DNA from: an uncultured Loktanella sp.
GTDB taxonomy: Bacteria; Pseudomonadota; Alphaproteobacteria; Rhodobacterales; Rhodobacteraceae
Assembly: GCA_937132065.1 (NCBI GenBank)
Contig: CAKZNT010000054.1
Location: 1 to 64,000 of the forward strand
Length of the DNA: 64,000 nucleotides
Direction of reading: 5' to 3'
Each line of letters begins with the position of its first letter. The first letter of the stretch is position 1. Both the position numbers and the translations under genes were made by a program. Under the pieces are notes generated by a model. The model was not told where the DNA came from. It searched no databases and saw only the letters and a list, made by a program, of their open reading frames with translations. Positions 16,950 to 26,206 of the stretch are shown here, piece by piece.

Positions 16950-17414
16950 TTAGGATCGCACAGGCAGCGCGGTGGTTTGCCGAACCGTGCGCAGGGCAAA
17001 CGATGACTGCATCTGCGCCACACCTGGCAATGCCGCGAGATGGCGGCGATGGATGCGGGCAAAGTCTTCGGTGTCACCCGCAACCACCTTGAGCAGGTAA
17101 TCGGCCGTGCCTGCCATCAGGTGACATTCAAGCACATCTGGCACGCGGGCCACTGCCTTTTCAAAGGCATCCAAGACCTCGTCGGCCTGCCCCGAGAGCG
17201 TAATCTCGACAAATACTGTCGTCGGACGACCCACTTTGCGCGGATTGAGCAAGGCAACATATCCAGCGATAAACCCGTCTTTTTCCAACCGCTGCACACG
17301 GCGATGGCAGGCAGAGGACGACAGATTTACAACCTCGGACAGGTCCGCATTTGACATCCGCCCCGATTTCTGGAGCACCTCCAAGATACGGCAGTCTATG
17401 CTATCAAGTTCCAT
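16950..17414 (-). CDS. Lrp/AsnC family transcriptional regulator
   Basis: The N-terminal helix-turn-helix is in MELDSIDCRILEVLQKSGRM through SSSACHRRVQRLEKDGFI. It is followed by an AsnC/RAM ligand-binding domain (VFVEITLSGQ, CHLMAGTADYLLKVVAGD). I choose ATG 17414; the GTG at 17423 is only two bases from the GGAAGGA ribosome site. The gene is divergent from alanine dehydrogenase with 140 bases between them. This is the usual place for an Lrp-type activator of ald, so alanine or a related amino acid is the likely ligand. That role is inferred from position. Confidence 0.93.
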   Translation of the reverse strand: MELDSIDCRILEVLQKSGRMSNADLSEVVNLSSSACHRRVQRLEKDGFIAGYVALLNPRKVGRPTTVFVEITLSGQADEVLDAFEKAVARVPDVLECHLMAGTADYLLKVVAGDTEDFARIHRRHLAALPGVAQMQSSFALRTVRQTTALPVRS

Positions 17415-17554
17415 TTGCTGCACGATCCTTCCAAGAAAATACGTTCTTACGCAAGATTATCACATAATTCGTCCAAATTTCCAACAATTTCGATCCAGTA
17501 ATTGCACAGGTTTAGGCAGATAGTTTCGTCACAAGTTTCGGGGAGGAAACACAT

Positions 17555-18673
17555 ATGCACATCGGATGCCCAACAGAAATCAAGCCACAAGAATTCCGTG
17601 TCGGAGTGACACCAAACGCCGCGCGCGAGGCAATTGTTGCGGGTCACACCGTCACAATCGAAACCAACGCAGGGATCGGAGCGGGCTTTACCGACGAGGA
17701 TTACCGCGACGCGGGCGCGCAAATCGCGGGCACTGCGGCCGAGGTCTTCGCAACTGCCGACATGATCGTAAAGGTCAAAGAGCCGCAGGCCATCGAGCGC
17801 AAAATGCTGCGTGAAGGGCAAATCCTCTTTACCTATCTGCACCTTGCGCCAGACGCCGCCCAGACCCATGATCTGATCGCTTCCGGCTGCACCGCAATCG
17901 CTTATGAGACCGTCACCGATGCCAACCGCGGCTTGCCTCTGCTTGCGCCAATGTCCGAGGTCGCAGGGCGGCTTGCTCCACAAAGCGGTGCTTGGGCGTT
18001 GCAAAAGGCGAATGGCGGCAGCGGCGTGTTGCTTGGTGGCGTGCCGGGTGTGCGCCCTGCGAACGTGGCTATCATTGGCGGCGGTGTTGTTGGCGCGGCA
18101 GCGGCACGGGTTGCCGTTGGCATGGGCGCAAACGTCACCGTTCTGGACCGCTCTGTTCAACGCTTGTCGTATCTCGATGACGTTTTCATGGGGCGATTGA
18201 CCACCCAATATTCCGACAAAGGCGCCGTCGAAGAGCTTTTGCCGCGCATGGATATGGTGATCGGCGCCGTCCTGATCCCGGGGGCCGCCGCGCCAAAACT
18301 GATTAGTCGCGCGCAGTTGAGCCAGATGAAGCCCGGCTCTGTGCTCGTCGATGTTGCAATTGACCAAGGCGGCTGCTTTGAGACCTCCAAGGCGACGACC
18401 CACCAAGACCCGATCTACGACGTTGATGGTATTGTGCATTACTGTGTGGCGAACATGCCGGGTGCTGTGGCGCGCACCTCTACGATTGCTCTGGGCAACG
18501 CGACGATGCCGTTCATGCTCGCGATTGCGAACAAGGGCTGGCGTAAGGCCTGCGCCGACGATCCGCACCTGCTTAACGGGCTTAACGTGCATGCTGGCAA
18601 AGTGACTTACGCCGCTGTTGGCGAGGCGCTCGGTCTTGACGTGCTTGCACCTGCGGACGCCTTGAAAATCTAA
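17555..18673 (+). CDS. ald: Alanine dehydrogenase
   Basis: Ald converts L-alanine, NAD and water to pyruvate, ammonia and NADH. The conserved residues Lys75 (IVKVKEPQ) and His96 (YLHLAP) are both present. The NAD-binding fold is [20 protein letters not shown] near 172-191, ending in VTVLDRS. At 372 residues it is the standard size. GGGGAGGAAAC precedes the ATG. The divergent Lrp-type regulator probably controls it. A hairpin terminator follows. A long minus-strand frame over the whole gene is a shadow. Confidence 0.97.
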   Translation: MHIGCPTEIKPQEFRVGVTPNAAREAIVAGHTVTIETNAGIGAGFTDEDYRDAGAQIAGTAAEVFATADMIVKVKEPQAIERKMLREGQILFTYLHLAPDAAQTHDLIASGCTAIAYETVTDANRGLPLLAPMSEVAGRLAPQSGAWALQKANGGSGVLLGGVPGVRPANVAIIGGGVVGAAAARVAVGMGANVTVLDRSVQRLSYLDDVFMGRLTTQYSDKGAVEELLPRMDMVIGAVLIPGAAAPKLISRAQLSQMKPGSVLVDVAIDQGGCFETSKATTHQDPIYDVDGIVHYCVANMPGAVARTSTIALGNATMPFMLAIANKGWRKACADDPHLLNGLNVHAGKVTYAAVGEALGLDVLAPADALKI

Positions 18674-18708
18674 CGGCCTAAACTCGGGGCGTCCCCCACA
18701 ACATAAAA

Positions 18709-18735
18709 ATGGCCCGCCAGTCATTGGCGGGCCAT
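18709..18735. terminator. Terminator between ald and mscL
   Basis: A perfect inverted repeat (atggcccgcca / tggcgggccat) with a short loop, between two convergent genes. A run of five A on the left gives a T-tract for the minus strand, so it suits mscL best but may stop both. Confidence 0.85.
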
Positions 18736-18760
18736 TCTTGTCTAAAGCACTCTCAGAAGA

Positions 18761-19171
18761 TTACTTCTTCAAGGCTTTCAAAATGTCAGCAAGCAACTCT
18801 TCCTGAGTTGGACCAGCTGGTGCTGCTGGCGCTTCTTCTTCCTTTTTCTTCATGTTGTTCACAGTGCGAACAAGCATGAACACCACAAATGCGATGATCA
18901 GGAAGTTGATGATAGCCATGATGAAACGACCATATGCGAAGACGGCTGCGCCTGCTTCTTCTGCTGCTGCGATGGATGTGAATTCACCTTCGCCAAGCAA
19001 TGCATACATGCCGCTAAAGTCGACGCCGCCCATAAACAGGCTGATGATCGGGTTAATAAGGTCAGCAACAAGCGAGCCAACGATTGCAGTGAACGCTGCG
19101 CCGATGATGATACCAACAGCCATGTCCATGACATTGCCCTTGGCGATGAAGTCTTTGAATTCTTTGATCAT
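18761..19171 (-). CDS. mscL: Large-conductance mechanosensitive channel MscL
   Basis: MscL opens on high membrane tension and releases solutes during osmotic downshock. The start [20 protein letters not shown] at ATG 19171 is characteristic, preceded by AGGGGA; a longer frame to 19288 is rejected. The first helix holds the gate region [17 protein letters not shown], and the second [20 protein letters not shown]. The C-terminal [20 protein letters not shown] forms the cytoplasmic bundle linker. At 136 residues it is normal. Confidence 0.97.
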   Translation of the reverse strand: MIKEFKDFIAKGNVMDMAVGIIIGAAFTAIVGSLVADLINPIISLFMGGVDFSGMYALLGEGEFTSIAAAEEAGAAVFAYGRFIMAIINFLIIAFVVFMLVRTVNNMKKKEEEAPAAPAGPTQEELLADILKALKK

Positions 19172-19302
19172 GAGTAGTCCCCTTAGTTTTATGCGCTTTG
19201 CGATCTGTCGCCGCCCGCGCCGATAGGGGCACTCATAACCCAGCTTCAAATTGTCGCAACGGGTTTTATTGGGAAAGTTTTCCCCCAATATCCCTGCGTC
19301 AC

Positions 19303-19755
19303 TTACTTTGTGGGCAATTTGCCAGACAAAACATAAGTCAAAATCTCGACGACCTGACGCGGCTCTTGCACAACAGCAAGCGCTGCGGCGTCCACCTCTT
19401 TGAGCGGGTGTTGGTGGTCCGGGCCATGCATCACAATCAGCGACTTACCCAAAGCGGCGGCCATGCCCGCATCAAACGCAGCATTCCACTGCTTGTATTT
19501 GTCACCAAAGCGCACAACAACAATGTCAGCCATTTCAATGGCATGGCGGGTGCGGATCGCATTGAGCTTTGCGCCCTTGTTGTCGTGCCAGAACTTGTCA
19601 GGCTCCGCGCCCATGATCGCAACGCCGCAATCATCAGAGGATGCGTGGTCTGTCACGGGGCTTGAAAAGCTGACGTTCAAATCCTGCGCGCCCGCGATGA
19701 TTTCTTCGCGCCAATCGGTGTGGATTTCGCCAGAAAGATAAATGTTGAGGGTCAT
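19303..19755 (-). CDS. YtoQ family protein
   Basis: A 150-residue soluble protein starting [17 protein letters not shown], with [20 protein letters not shown] and [20 protein letters not shown]. These are the conserved strings of the YtoQ family. The family resembles nucleoside 2-deoxyribosyltransferase-type folds (YLSGEI, and a pattern like [10 protein letters not shown]), but its reaction is not established. It lies four bases downstream of a GNAT gene on the same strand, in a run that continues from pheT. No link to tRNA charging is implied. Confidence 0.88.
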   Translation of the reverse strand: MTLNIYLSGEIHTDWREEIIAGAQDLNVSFSSPVTDHASSDDCGVAIMGAEPDKFWHDNKGAKLNAIRTRHAIEMADIVVVRFGDKYKQWNAAFDAGMAAALGKSLIVMHGPDHQHPLKEVDAAALAVVQEPRQVVEILTYVLSGKLPTK

Positions 19756-19759
19756 ATTG

Positions 19760-20194
19760 TCATCCTTTGGTCAGATCGAGCGTATAGGCAATTTTGTCAC
19801 CGTCAGTCCCGGATTTGGTCCAGCCCATGCGGGCATAAAAGTCTTGTGTCGCTGTCATCTCGCGATGGGTCGTCAGATCAATCGCGCTGCAACCAGCCTC
19901 TTGCGCCGCGCTTACGACTGTATCAACAAGGGCGTGGCCAAGCCCCTGCCCGCCCCACGTCGGGTGCACCGCAAGGTTGGCAAGCGTGGCACGGCCATCA
20001 CGCAACACCAGAACCACACCGCCAAGAATGACACCGCGATCGTCAGCGACCCAAACCTGATGATCGCGAATATCGCCGTCGAGCCCTTCCGACACGGCTG
20101 GCAACGCCAGACCTTGCGCCGCAAACGGGGCGTAGGCGGCGACAATCGCAGCCTTCAGACCGTCATGATCCGCAGGGGTAGCGCGCCGTATCAT
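19760..20194 (-). CDS. GNAT family N-acetyltransferase
   Basis: A single-domain 144-residue acetyltransferase. The CoA-binding motif is ANLAVHPTWGGQGLGHALVD (about residues 72-91), then the C-terminal DFYARMGWTKSG expected of motif B. The substrate is unknown. Its ATG overlaps the pheT stop by 4 bases, so it is translationally coupled to the phenylalanyl-tRNA synthetase operon. This may be simple packing rather than shared function. Confidence 0.92.
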   Translation of the reverse strand: MIRRATPADHDGLKAAIVAAYAPFAAQGLALPAVSEGLDGDIRDHQVWVADDRGVILGGVVLVLRDGRATLANLAVHPTWGGQGLGHALVDTVVSAAQEAGCSAIDLTTHREMTATQDFYARMGWTKSGTDGDKIAYTLDLTKG

Positions 20195-22584
20195 CCGCGC
20201 AGGGCGCCACCTGTCGCCTTGGTCACCTTCTCAACGATCTTGGCGCCGACTGCCTCGATATCCTTGTCTTTCAACGTGGCCTCGGATGGCTGCATCCGCA
20301 CCGTAATCGCGAGCGACTTTTTACCCTCGCCAAGGCTCCCGCCAATGAACTCGTCAAAAACACGCACTTCGGTGATCAGCGCCTTGTCAGCACCTGCCGC
20401 CGCATTGACCAGCGTCAAGGCCTCGACATCTGCGTCGACAACAAACGCAAAGTCGCGCTCGACGGCCTGCAAATCGGTCGCTTTCAAGGCAGGGCGCGCG
20501 GTGATCTTGTTCTTGGGTTGCGGAATGTCCTCTGGATAAAGAACAAAGGCAACGGCTGGCCCTTTGATGTCCATTTCGCGCAGCACCTTGGGGTGCAATT
20601 CGCCAAAGATACCCATGACCTTTTTAGGACCAAGGCAGATTTTGCCGTGACGGCCCGGATGCCACCAGGCATCAGCGCCGCGCAAGATTTGCACCTTTGC
20701 AGGCGCACCAATCGCGGCCAAAACGGTCTCTGCATCGGCCTTGACGTCGAACACATCGACATCACGCGCCGTGCCATGCACATCCTTGGGGCCAGTGCGG
20801 CCAATCAGAACACCCGCAATCTGCACATGCTGCTCGTTTGGCTCGCCGCCTTGGAACGCGTGGCCCACCTCAAACAGGGCCATGTCGCCAAAACCGCGCG
20901 CCTGATTGCGGGCAGCAGCGCGCAAAAGTCCGGGCAAAAGGCTTGGGCGCATGTGGGATAGATCGGCAGAGATCGGGTTCTGCAACATCGTCGCATCATC
21001 ACCGCCCCCAAACAAAGACGCCGCCTCGCGATCAATGAAGCTATAGGTCACACACTCGTTATACCCGAGGGCCGCAGCGGTGCGCTTGGCCATTTGCTGA
21101 CGCGATTGTAGCGGTGTCAAAATCGGCTTTGGCACACCTGCGATCCGCGGCAAGGGCTTGCCGACAAGTTTGGTCAGGGAGGCGATACGCGCCACTTCCT
21201 CAACCAAATCAGCCTCGCCTAGAACATCAGGACGCCAGCTTGGCACATGGGCCATGTCGCCTTCCAGACGGAAACCAAGAGCCGTCAGAGTCTGGCGTTG
21301 AGTGCTTTCGGGGATATCCATGCCAACCAAAGAGATCACACGCTTGGCGTCCAGTTTGTAGGCGCGGGCGACATTGGGAACCTTGCCCGCAACGATAAGG
21401 TTGGACGCCTCGCCGCCTGCATTGTCCACGATCATGCGCACGGCATGCTCAAGCCCCTCAGGCGTGAAGGCAGGGTCCACGCCGCGCTCAAAACGGTAGC
21501 GCGCATCAGAATTGATCTTAAGCGCGCGGCCCGCATAAGCGATCTGGATCGGATCCCAATAGGCGCTTTCGACGAAGACATTTACTGTCTCCTCGGTGCA
21601 ACCCGTTGCGAAACCACCCATGATACCCGCAATGCTCTGCACGCCGTTATCGTCGGAAATGACCATCTGGCCAGCTTGCAGGGTGTAGGTTTTGTCATCA
21701 AGCGCAACGATCTCTTCGCCACCCTTGGCACGGTGCACGCGCAAGTCACCCTTGACCTTATCCGCATCAAAAACATGCAGCGGACGGTTCAGGTCGTAGG
21801 TAAAGAAGTTGGTCACATCAACAAGGAACGAAATCGGACGCAGACCGATTGTGCGCAGCAGGTCTTGCAGCCATGCGGGCGATGGGCCGTTCTTGACACC
21901 CTTGATCAGGCGACCCGCGAAAACGGGGCAACCATCTAGGGTATCGGCATCAATGCAGACCGACAGGTCGGATTTGAACGCGGCCTCGATCGGGGTGACG
22001 TTGCGCGCCTTGAGCGTGCCCAAACCACGCGCCGCCAGATCACGCGCAATGCCGCGCACACCAAGCGCATCAGGGCGGTTCGGCGTGATCGCAATTTCGA
22101 TCATTGTATCAACTTTGGACGGATCGTTTTGCGCCAGCCAGTCGATGAAACGATCACCGACTTCGCCGCTTGGCAGCTCGATAATGCCGTCATGCTCGTC
22201 AGAAAGCTCAAGCTCTTTCTCGGACGCCATCATGCCATAGCTTTCGATGCCACGGATTTTGCCAACGCCAATCGTTGTATCAATTCCGGGCACGTAAACA
22301 CCCGGTTTTGCGACAACAACCGTGATCCCCTCACGGGCATTGGGCGCGCCGCAAATGATCTGCAACTCGCCCTCGTCGGTGTCCACCTTGCACACGCGCA
22401 GCTTGTCCGCATCGGGGTGCTTTTCTGCGTGTTTGACGTAGCCTAGGGTAAAATCCTTCAGCTTTTCGGCAGGGTTTTCAACGCCTTCGACCTCAAGTCC
22501 AAGATCGGTCAGCGCCTCGCAGATTTCATCGACAGACGCCGTGGTGTCGAGGTGGGCCTTAAGCCAAGAGAGTGTGAACTTCAT
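20191..22584 (-). CDS. pheT: Phenylalanine-tRNA ligase beta subunit
   Basis: PheT is the large subunit of the alpha2-beta2 enzyme that charges tRNA-Phe. The start [13 protein letters not shown] is the family start; a 13-residue extension to 22623 is rejected. The order is normal: an EMAP-like tRNA-binding domain (DFTLGYVKHAEKHPDADKLR, residues about 42-62), the B3/B4 editing domain, the B5 domain, a catalytic-like core (DMALFEVGHAF), and a C-terminal ferredoxin-fold anticodon domain (LKDKDIEAVGAKIVEKV). At 797 residues it is full length. It does not follow pheS directly: a small membrane-protein gene sits between them. Confidence 0.97.
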   Translation of the reverse strand: MKFTLSWLKAHLDTTASVDEICEALTDLGLEVEGVENPAEKLKDFTLGYVKHAEKHPDADKLRVCKVDTDEGELQIICGAPNAREGITVVVAKPGVYVPGIDTTIGVGKIRGIESYGMMASEKELELSDEHDGIIELPSGEVGDRFIDWLAQNDPSKVDTMIEIAITPNRPDALGVRGIARDLAARGLGTLKARNVTPIEAAFKSDLSVCIDADTLDGCPVFAGRLIKGVKNGPSPAWLQDLLRTIGLRPISFLVDVTNFFTYDLNRPLHVFDADKVKGDLRVHRAKGGEEIVALDDKTYTLQAGQMVISDDNGVQSIAGIMGGFATGCTEETVNVFVESAYWDPIQIAYAGRALKINSDARYRFERGVDPAFTPEGLEHAVRMIVDNAGGEASNLIVAGKVPNVARAYKLDAKRVISLVGMDIPESTQRQTLTALGFRLEGDMAHVPSWRPDVLGEADLVEEVARIASLTKLVGKPLPRIAGVPKPILTPLQSRQQMAKRTAAALGYNECVTYSFIDREAASLFGGGDDATMLQNPISADLSHMRPSLLPGLLRAAARNQARGFGDMALFEVGHAFQGGEPNEQHVQIAGVLIGRTGPKDVHGTARDVDVFDVKADAETVLAAIGAPAKVQILRGADAWWHPGRHGKICLGPKKVMGIFGELHPKVLREMDIKGPAVAFVLYPEDIPQPKNKITARPALKATDLQAVERDFAFVVDADVEALTLVNAAAGADKALITEVRVFDEFIGGSLGEGKKSLAITVRMQPSEATLKDKDIEAVGAKIVEKVTKATGGALRG

Positions 22585-22901
22585 TGCGGATTTCTCCAAA
22601 AGTAAACCTTCTTTACGAACCAATCAAAGGCCGCAAGCAGGCGGATACGAAAATATGCGGCAAGACCGATAACGATAGTCAGTGGCAAGAGGATCCAGAA
22701 CAGTGCGACAACAGATGCACTGATAAATGTCCCTGCAATATAGCCCGAACCCGCGCTAAGGAGAACTCCACCAGAACTGTGAGTTACGAGGGAGATCCCG
22801 AAAAAAGAACTTAATGCTTGTGTTGCACCAGCAGCACCAAAACCGAAAGCCATCTTGCGTTTCTGGATGCGTTCCAATGCTGTTATTATCAGCTTTTTCA
22901 C
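22581..22901 (-). CDS. Small membrane protein inserted between pheS and pheT
   Basis: I do not recognise this 106-residue protein. It has a basic start [16 protein letters not shown] and two or three hydrophobic segments ([39 protein letters not shown]), then a basic C-terminus ([18 protein letters not shown]). The start is GTG 22901. It overlaps pheS by GTGA and pheT by ATGA, so translation of all three is coupled. The base composition is visibly richer in A and T than its neighbours, a hint of later acquisition. Nothing suggests a role in aminoacylation. Confidence 0.7.
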   Translation of the reverse strand: MKKLIITALERIQKRKMAFGFGAAGATQALSSFFGISLVTHSSGGVLLSAGSGYIAGTFISASVVALFWILLPLTIVIGLAAYFRIRLLAAFDWFVKKVYFWRNPQ

Positions 22902-23971
22902 TTACTCAGCCCCCCGTGCAGCGTTGGCACATCGAGTGAACGGAAACCGTAGTGGCGCAACCAGCGCAGGTCGCTATCGAAGAATGCGCGCAGGTCGGGG
23001 ATGCCGTATTTCAGCATGGCGATGCGGTCGATGCCGACGCCGAATGCGAAGCCTTGATAAATGGATGGATCAACGCCAGCGGCTTCCAGCACTTTGGGGT
23101 GGACCATGCCTGACCCTAGGATTTCGAGCCAGTCGTCGCCCTCGCCTACCTTCAATGTGCCGCCTTCCCAAGAGCAGCGGATGTCGACCTCTGCGGAGGG
23201 TTCGGTGAACGGGAAGTGGGAGGCGCGGAAGCGCAATTCGACGTCATCGACTTCAAAGAAGGCTTTAACGAACTCTTCGAGAACCCACTTGAGGTTTGCC
23301 ATCGAGATGTCTTTGTCGATCGCCAGTCCCTCGACCTGATGGAACATCGGTGTGTGGGTCTGGTCGTAATCAGCGCGATAAACGCGACCCGGACAGATGA
23401 TGCGGATCGGTGCGCCATTTGCCTCTAAGCTCCTGATTTGAACAGGAGAAGTATGGGTGCGCAAAACGTGCGGCGGACGATTATCGCCCTCCGCGCGGTG
23501 CGTATAGAAAGTATCCATTTCGGCGCGTGCGGGGTGGTGACCCGGAATATTGAGCGCGTCAAAGTTATACCAATCGGATTCGATCTGCGGGCCTTCGGCG
23601 ACAGAAAAACCCATGTCGGCAAAGATCGCGGTGACCTCTTCTGTGACTTGGGTAATCGGGTGGATCGACCCCGCCTTGCGGTCGCGCGATGGGAGCGTGA
23701 CGTCGAGCCATTCGCTGCGCAGCCGTTCATCAAGAGCGGCGTCTGCAAGGCCAGCCTTTTTCGCCACAAGCGCGGAATTTATCTCGTCTTTCAGGGCGTT
23801 TAGCGCAGGGCCAGCGGTCTGGCGCTCTTCTGGTGTCATCTTGCCAAGCTCGCGCATCTGCAAAGAGATTTCGCCCTTTTTACCAAGGGCCGCGACGCGC
23901 AGGTCTTCTAGATTGGACTCGGTGTCGGCCTTGCCGATCAAGTCGAGATATTTTGCTTTCAGATCGTCCAT
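22898..23971 (-). CDS. pheS: Phenylalanine-tRNA ligase alpha subunit
   Basis: PheS holds the aminoacylation active site. The N-terminal coiled coil ([20 protein letters not shown] onward) binds tRNA. The catalytic core has the motif 2 region [18 protein letters not shown], then [17 protein letters not shown] and the motif 3 stretch [14 protein letters not shown] near the end. At 357 residues it is complete. The ATG at 23971 matches the family start better than GTG 23986. A sigma70-type promoter candidate lies upstream, with a triple GTGCAC array further up. Confidence 0.97.
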   Translation of the reverse strand: MDDLKAKYLDLIGKADTESNLEDLRVAALGKKGEISLQMRELGKMTPEERQTAGPALNALKDEINSALVAKKAGLADAALDERLRSEWLDVTLPSRDRKAGSIHPITQVTEEVTAIFADMGFSVAEGPQIESDWYNFDALNIPGHHPARAEMDTFYTHRAEGDNRPPHVLRTHTSPVQIRSLEANGAPIRIICPGRVYRADYDQTHTPMFHQVEGLAIDKDISMANLKWVLEEFVKAFFEVDDVELRFRASHFPFTEPSAEVDIRCSWEGGTLKVGEGDDWLEILGSGMVHPKVLEAAGVDPSIYQGFAFGVGIDRIAMLKYGIPDLRAFFDSDLRWLRHYGFRSLDVPTLHGGLSK

Positions 23972-23998
23972 CACGCGCCTCTTCACTGGGTTAGTGCG

Positions 23999-24027
23999 GA
24001 GTTAGCGAAATGGGCGCGTGGTTGCAA
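23999..24027 (-). promoter_or_regulatory. Candidate pheS promoter
   Basis: On the minus strand: -35 TTGCAA (24022-24027), 17-base spacer, -10 TAACTC (23999-24004). It lies about 28-57 bases before the pheS start. The match is moderate and unverified. Confidence 0.45.
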
Positions 24028-24046
24028 GGTTTGGGGTGTTTTATGC

Positions 24047-24074
24047 GTGCACAACACGTGCACCGCGCGTGCAC
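24047..24074. repeat. Three GTGCAC palindromes at an exact 11-base period
   Basis: GTGCAC occurs at 24047-24052, 24058-24063 and 24069-24074. They sit about 20 bases upstream of the candidate pheS -35, on one face of the helix, as an activator site would. The regulator is unknown. Confidence 0.5.
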
Positions 24075-24087
24075 CGCAACACAGCCC

Positions 24088-25131
24088 TTAAAGAGCAGTC
24101 GCGCCATTCTCTTGATAGAACACCGACTGGGCCGAACCCGCCGCTTGCGAGCTGGTGTAGATGTTATTGACAATCACACGAATGTTGCCCTCTTCGATCT
24201 GGTCAGGGGTAACACCGATCAGAACGGCGTGGCCAATGCTGGCATCTGCGAAGGCATCTTGCAGTTCCTCGTTCTCGACGGCAGGCACGACGAGGGTCGC
24301 CATGCCTTGCGAAGTTTCGATCTCGGAGAGAACATAGCTGATCTCCATGCTCGAGGCATTATCGGCAAAGGTATACTGCTCGGCAAATACCCCAAGCACG
24401 ATCTGGTCTTCGGCGGGGTCAAAGTCGGTGATGATCGCAACGGGATCATTGTCGCCCAAGACGAGCACATCATCCGCGCCCGTGCCCAGCTCGATCAATG
24501 CGGCCCCTGCCGACAGGATCACCGAGTCGTCGCCTGTCCCTGCATTCACAACGTCAAATGCGGCGGTGTCTTGCACGCCGTCCACGCTGGTTGCGACATA
24601 GATATTGTCATCGCCGCTTCCGCCGAACAGCACGTCCGCCCCGACTTGGGACACGATCAAATCATTGCCCGCGCCGCCAACGATCGTGTCGTCACCCTCG
24701 TCGCCGAACAATTGGTCATCGCCGCCCTTGCCAAAGACAACATCGTCGCCCTCGCCGCCAAAGATCACCTGATTGTGCGCCGCGCCAAGAATGATGTCGT
24801 CGCCACCCTCACCAAAGGCCACTTCAACGTCTTCGTTGGCGTCAATTGTATCGTCACCGTCGGTCCCTTCGATCTCGACGCTGCCTGTCGCGGGGTAGTT
24901 TTGGGCGTCACGGATCGAATCGTCGTCGATAACGTCTGTGCCCCCTGCAACTTCGCCAAGCACCTGCGCATCAAGGGTCGTTTCCACCCCTTCATCCAAG
25001 AGAGCAAACCCGCCAGAGCCGTCGATCTCGTCGACCTTGTCCTCTGCATCATCACCAAAGTCCCAAAGCCCCAGCAGATCCCCCACGGCAGCAAGTGCAA
25101 GCAGGGACGAGATTGTTAATAGCGGCAGCAT
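24088..25131 (-). CDS. RTX-type calcium-binding protein with N-terminal membrane anchor
   Basis: The N-terminus is hydrophobic (MLPLLTISSLLALAAVGDLL), then acidic. Residues about 89-178 hold RTX nonapeptides such as GGEGDDVVF, GKGGDDQLF, GDEGDDTIV and GGAGNDLIV, which fold as a calcium-bound beta roll. A C-terminal domain follows with TDFDPAEDQIVLGVF and VLIGVTPDQIEEGNIRV. RTX proteins are usually exported by type I secretion through a C-terminal signal; whether this one is released or anchored is unknown. A second protein with the same plan lies at 29029-30459, and a type I secretion pair at 38309-41352. The protein is very acidic. Confidence 0.85.
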   Translation of the reverse strand: MLPLLTISSLLALAAVGDLLGLWDFGDDAEDKVDEIDGSGGFALLDEGVETTLDAQVLGEVAGGTDVIDDDSIRDAQNYPATGSVEIEGTDGDDTIDANEDVEVAFGEGGDDIILGAAHNQVIFGGEGDDVVFGKGGDDQLFGDEGDDTIVGGAGNDLIVSQVGADVLFGGSGDDNIYVATSVDGVQDTAAFDVVNAGTGDDSVILSAGAALIELGTGADDVLVLGDNDPVAIITDFDPAEDQIVLGVFAEQYTFADNASSMEISYVLSEIETSQGMATLVVPAVENEELQDAFADASIGHAVLIGVTPDQIEEGNIRVIVNNIYTSSQAAGSAQSVFYQENGATAL

Positions 25132-25204
25132 GGGACAACTCCAAAAACAGATAAATTTAAACTAATTGCCTTTATTTTGCCTCAGGGGCCGCGATTCCAC
25201 AACG

Positions 25205-25236
25205 AAAAAGGGCCGCTCGATACGAGCGACCCTTTT
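25205..25236 (-). terminator. Rho-independent terminator of rplT
   Basis: Minus strand: gggtcgctcg, loop tat, cgagcggccc, then five T. The stem has one mismatch. It lies just after the rplT stop. Confidence 0.85.
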
Positions 25237-25260
25237 CAGAACTTGTTTGTTTGCTGTGGC

Positions 25261-25620
25261 TTACGCCAGAGCTGCCTTAGCTTTGCCAACGATTGTTGCA
25301 AATGCTTCTGGCTCGTTCACGGCCAGATCGGCCAGAACCTTACGGTCAACTTCGATGCCTGCAAGCATCAGACCGTTAATGAACTTGGAATAGTTCAGTG
25401 TTTCGTCAACAGAGCGAACACCCGCGTTGATCCGCTGGATCCACAACGCGCGGAAGTTCCGCTTGCGGTTGTGACGGTCGCGTGTTGCATACTGGTTTGC
25501 TTTTTCGACGGCCTGCTTGGCGACCTTGAAGGTCTTGGAGCGGCGATCGTAATAACCTTTTGCAGCGTCGAGAACTTTCTTGTGACGACGGTGCGTGACT
25601 GTTCCACCTTTAACTCGCAT
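25261..25620 (-). CDS. rplT: 50S ribosomal protein L20
   Basis: L20 is essential for early assembly of the large subunit and is very basic. The start [17 protein letters not shown] and the [21 protein letters not shown] segment are diagnostic. At 119 residues it is normal. It follows rpmI with 12 bases between, the standard pair. The usual third member, infC, is not next to it here. A strong terminator ends the operon. Confidence 0.98.
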   Translation of the reverse strand: MRVKGGTVTHRRHKKVLDAAKGYYDRRSKTFKVAKQAVEKANQYATRDRHNRKRNFRALWIQRINAGVRSVDETLNYSKFINGLMLAGIEVDRKVLADLAVNEPEAFATIVGKAKAALA

Positions 25621-25632
25621 ATCAAATTCTCC

Positions 25633-25833
25633 TTAGCGCGCGTATGGCATCATGCTCTTGATGATTTTCGCATCAGGAGCTGAAAGGGTTGTCGTGCCGC
25701 GTGCGTCACGAATGAATTTGTTGGACCGCTTGATCATGCCGTGCTGTTTGCCCGCTTGACCCGCTTTGACTTTGCCGGTGGCCGTCATTTTGAACCGCTT
25801 TTTGCAGCTCGATTTTGTCTTCATCTTAGGCAT
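25633..25833 (-). CDS. rpmI: 50S ribosomal protein L35
   Basis: L35 is a short basic ribosomal protein. The true start is [17 protein letters not shown] at ATG 25833; a longer frame to 25878 adds residues foreign to the family. [18 protein letters not shown] follows. At 66 residues it is complete. It leads the two-gene operon with rplT. The region upstream (25834-25945) must hold the promoter, though I see no strong -35/-10. Confidence 0.97.
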   Translation of the reverse strand: MPKMKTKSSCKKRFKMTATGKVKAGQAGKQHGMIKRSNKFIRDARGTTTLSAPDAKIIKSMMPYAR

Positions 25834-25945
25834 TTCCGTCTCCTCTATTAAGGTCGGTCGATACGCGCGACTCGGCATGCCACTTGGCCGGACGCGCGGG
25901 TTGAATGTGCCGTATAGGGGGCAACAAATTATCGTGCAAGTAGAA

Positions 25946-26170
25946 TCAGCTCAGGTAACGCCCAATTACCTTTGCAAAGGTGTCGGGCAGCGTTTCGAAC
26001 GTATAGGCGCCGGGTCGTTCGCTGACCGCATATCCGATCATAATCACCCCGATCAGAATGATCAGCGCAGGATAACGCGGCGTGCGCCCGTCCGAAAACG
26101 CGCTGACAATTGCGGGAATAGAGAACGCGGCCACAACGCAGCCGAGCACAAATATTACGTCTAAATCCAT
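25946..26170 (-). CDS. Small membrane protein, unknown
   Basis: A 74-residue protein with two membrane helices ([20 protein letters not shown] and [16 protein letters not shown]) separated by a short positive loop, SDGRTPRYP. The C-terminal tail [20 protein letters not shown] is amphipathic. I recall similar short proteins beside ribosomal or pyruvate kinase genes in related bacteria, but give no function. It lies 36 bases downstream of pyk on the same strand and may share its transcript. Confidence 0.7.
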   Translation of the reverse strand: MDLDVIFVLGCVVAAFSIPAIVSAFSDGRTPRYPALIILIGVIMIGYAVSERPGAYTFETLPDTFAKVIGRYLS

Positions 26171-26206
26171 TTCACTGGTCCTGCGGTTACTACTCTTTTG
26201 AGCAAC

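Noticed and set aside
17447..18724. 425-residue frame on the minus strand
   Set aside because: It lies entirely over the alanine dehydrogenase gene, lacks any recognisable motif, and is rich in Arg, His and Cys as typical antisense frames of GC-rich genes are.
23972..24087. Phe-rich leader peptide or attenuator for pheST
   Set aside because: No short frame with runs of Phe codons and no terminator/antiterminator pair is seen before pheS.
24010..25119. 369-residue frame opposite the RTX gene
   Set aside because: Its His, Val and Asp-rich text mirrors the acidic repeats on the other strand. The RTX repeats support the minus-strand reading.
25834..25945. Missing infC ahead of rpmI-rplT
   Set aside because: infC is often adjacent but is separate in many Alphaproteobacteria. 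Its absence here is not unusual.
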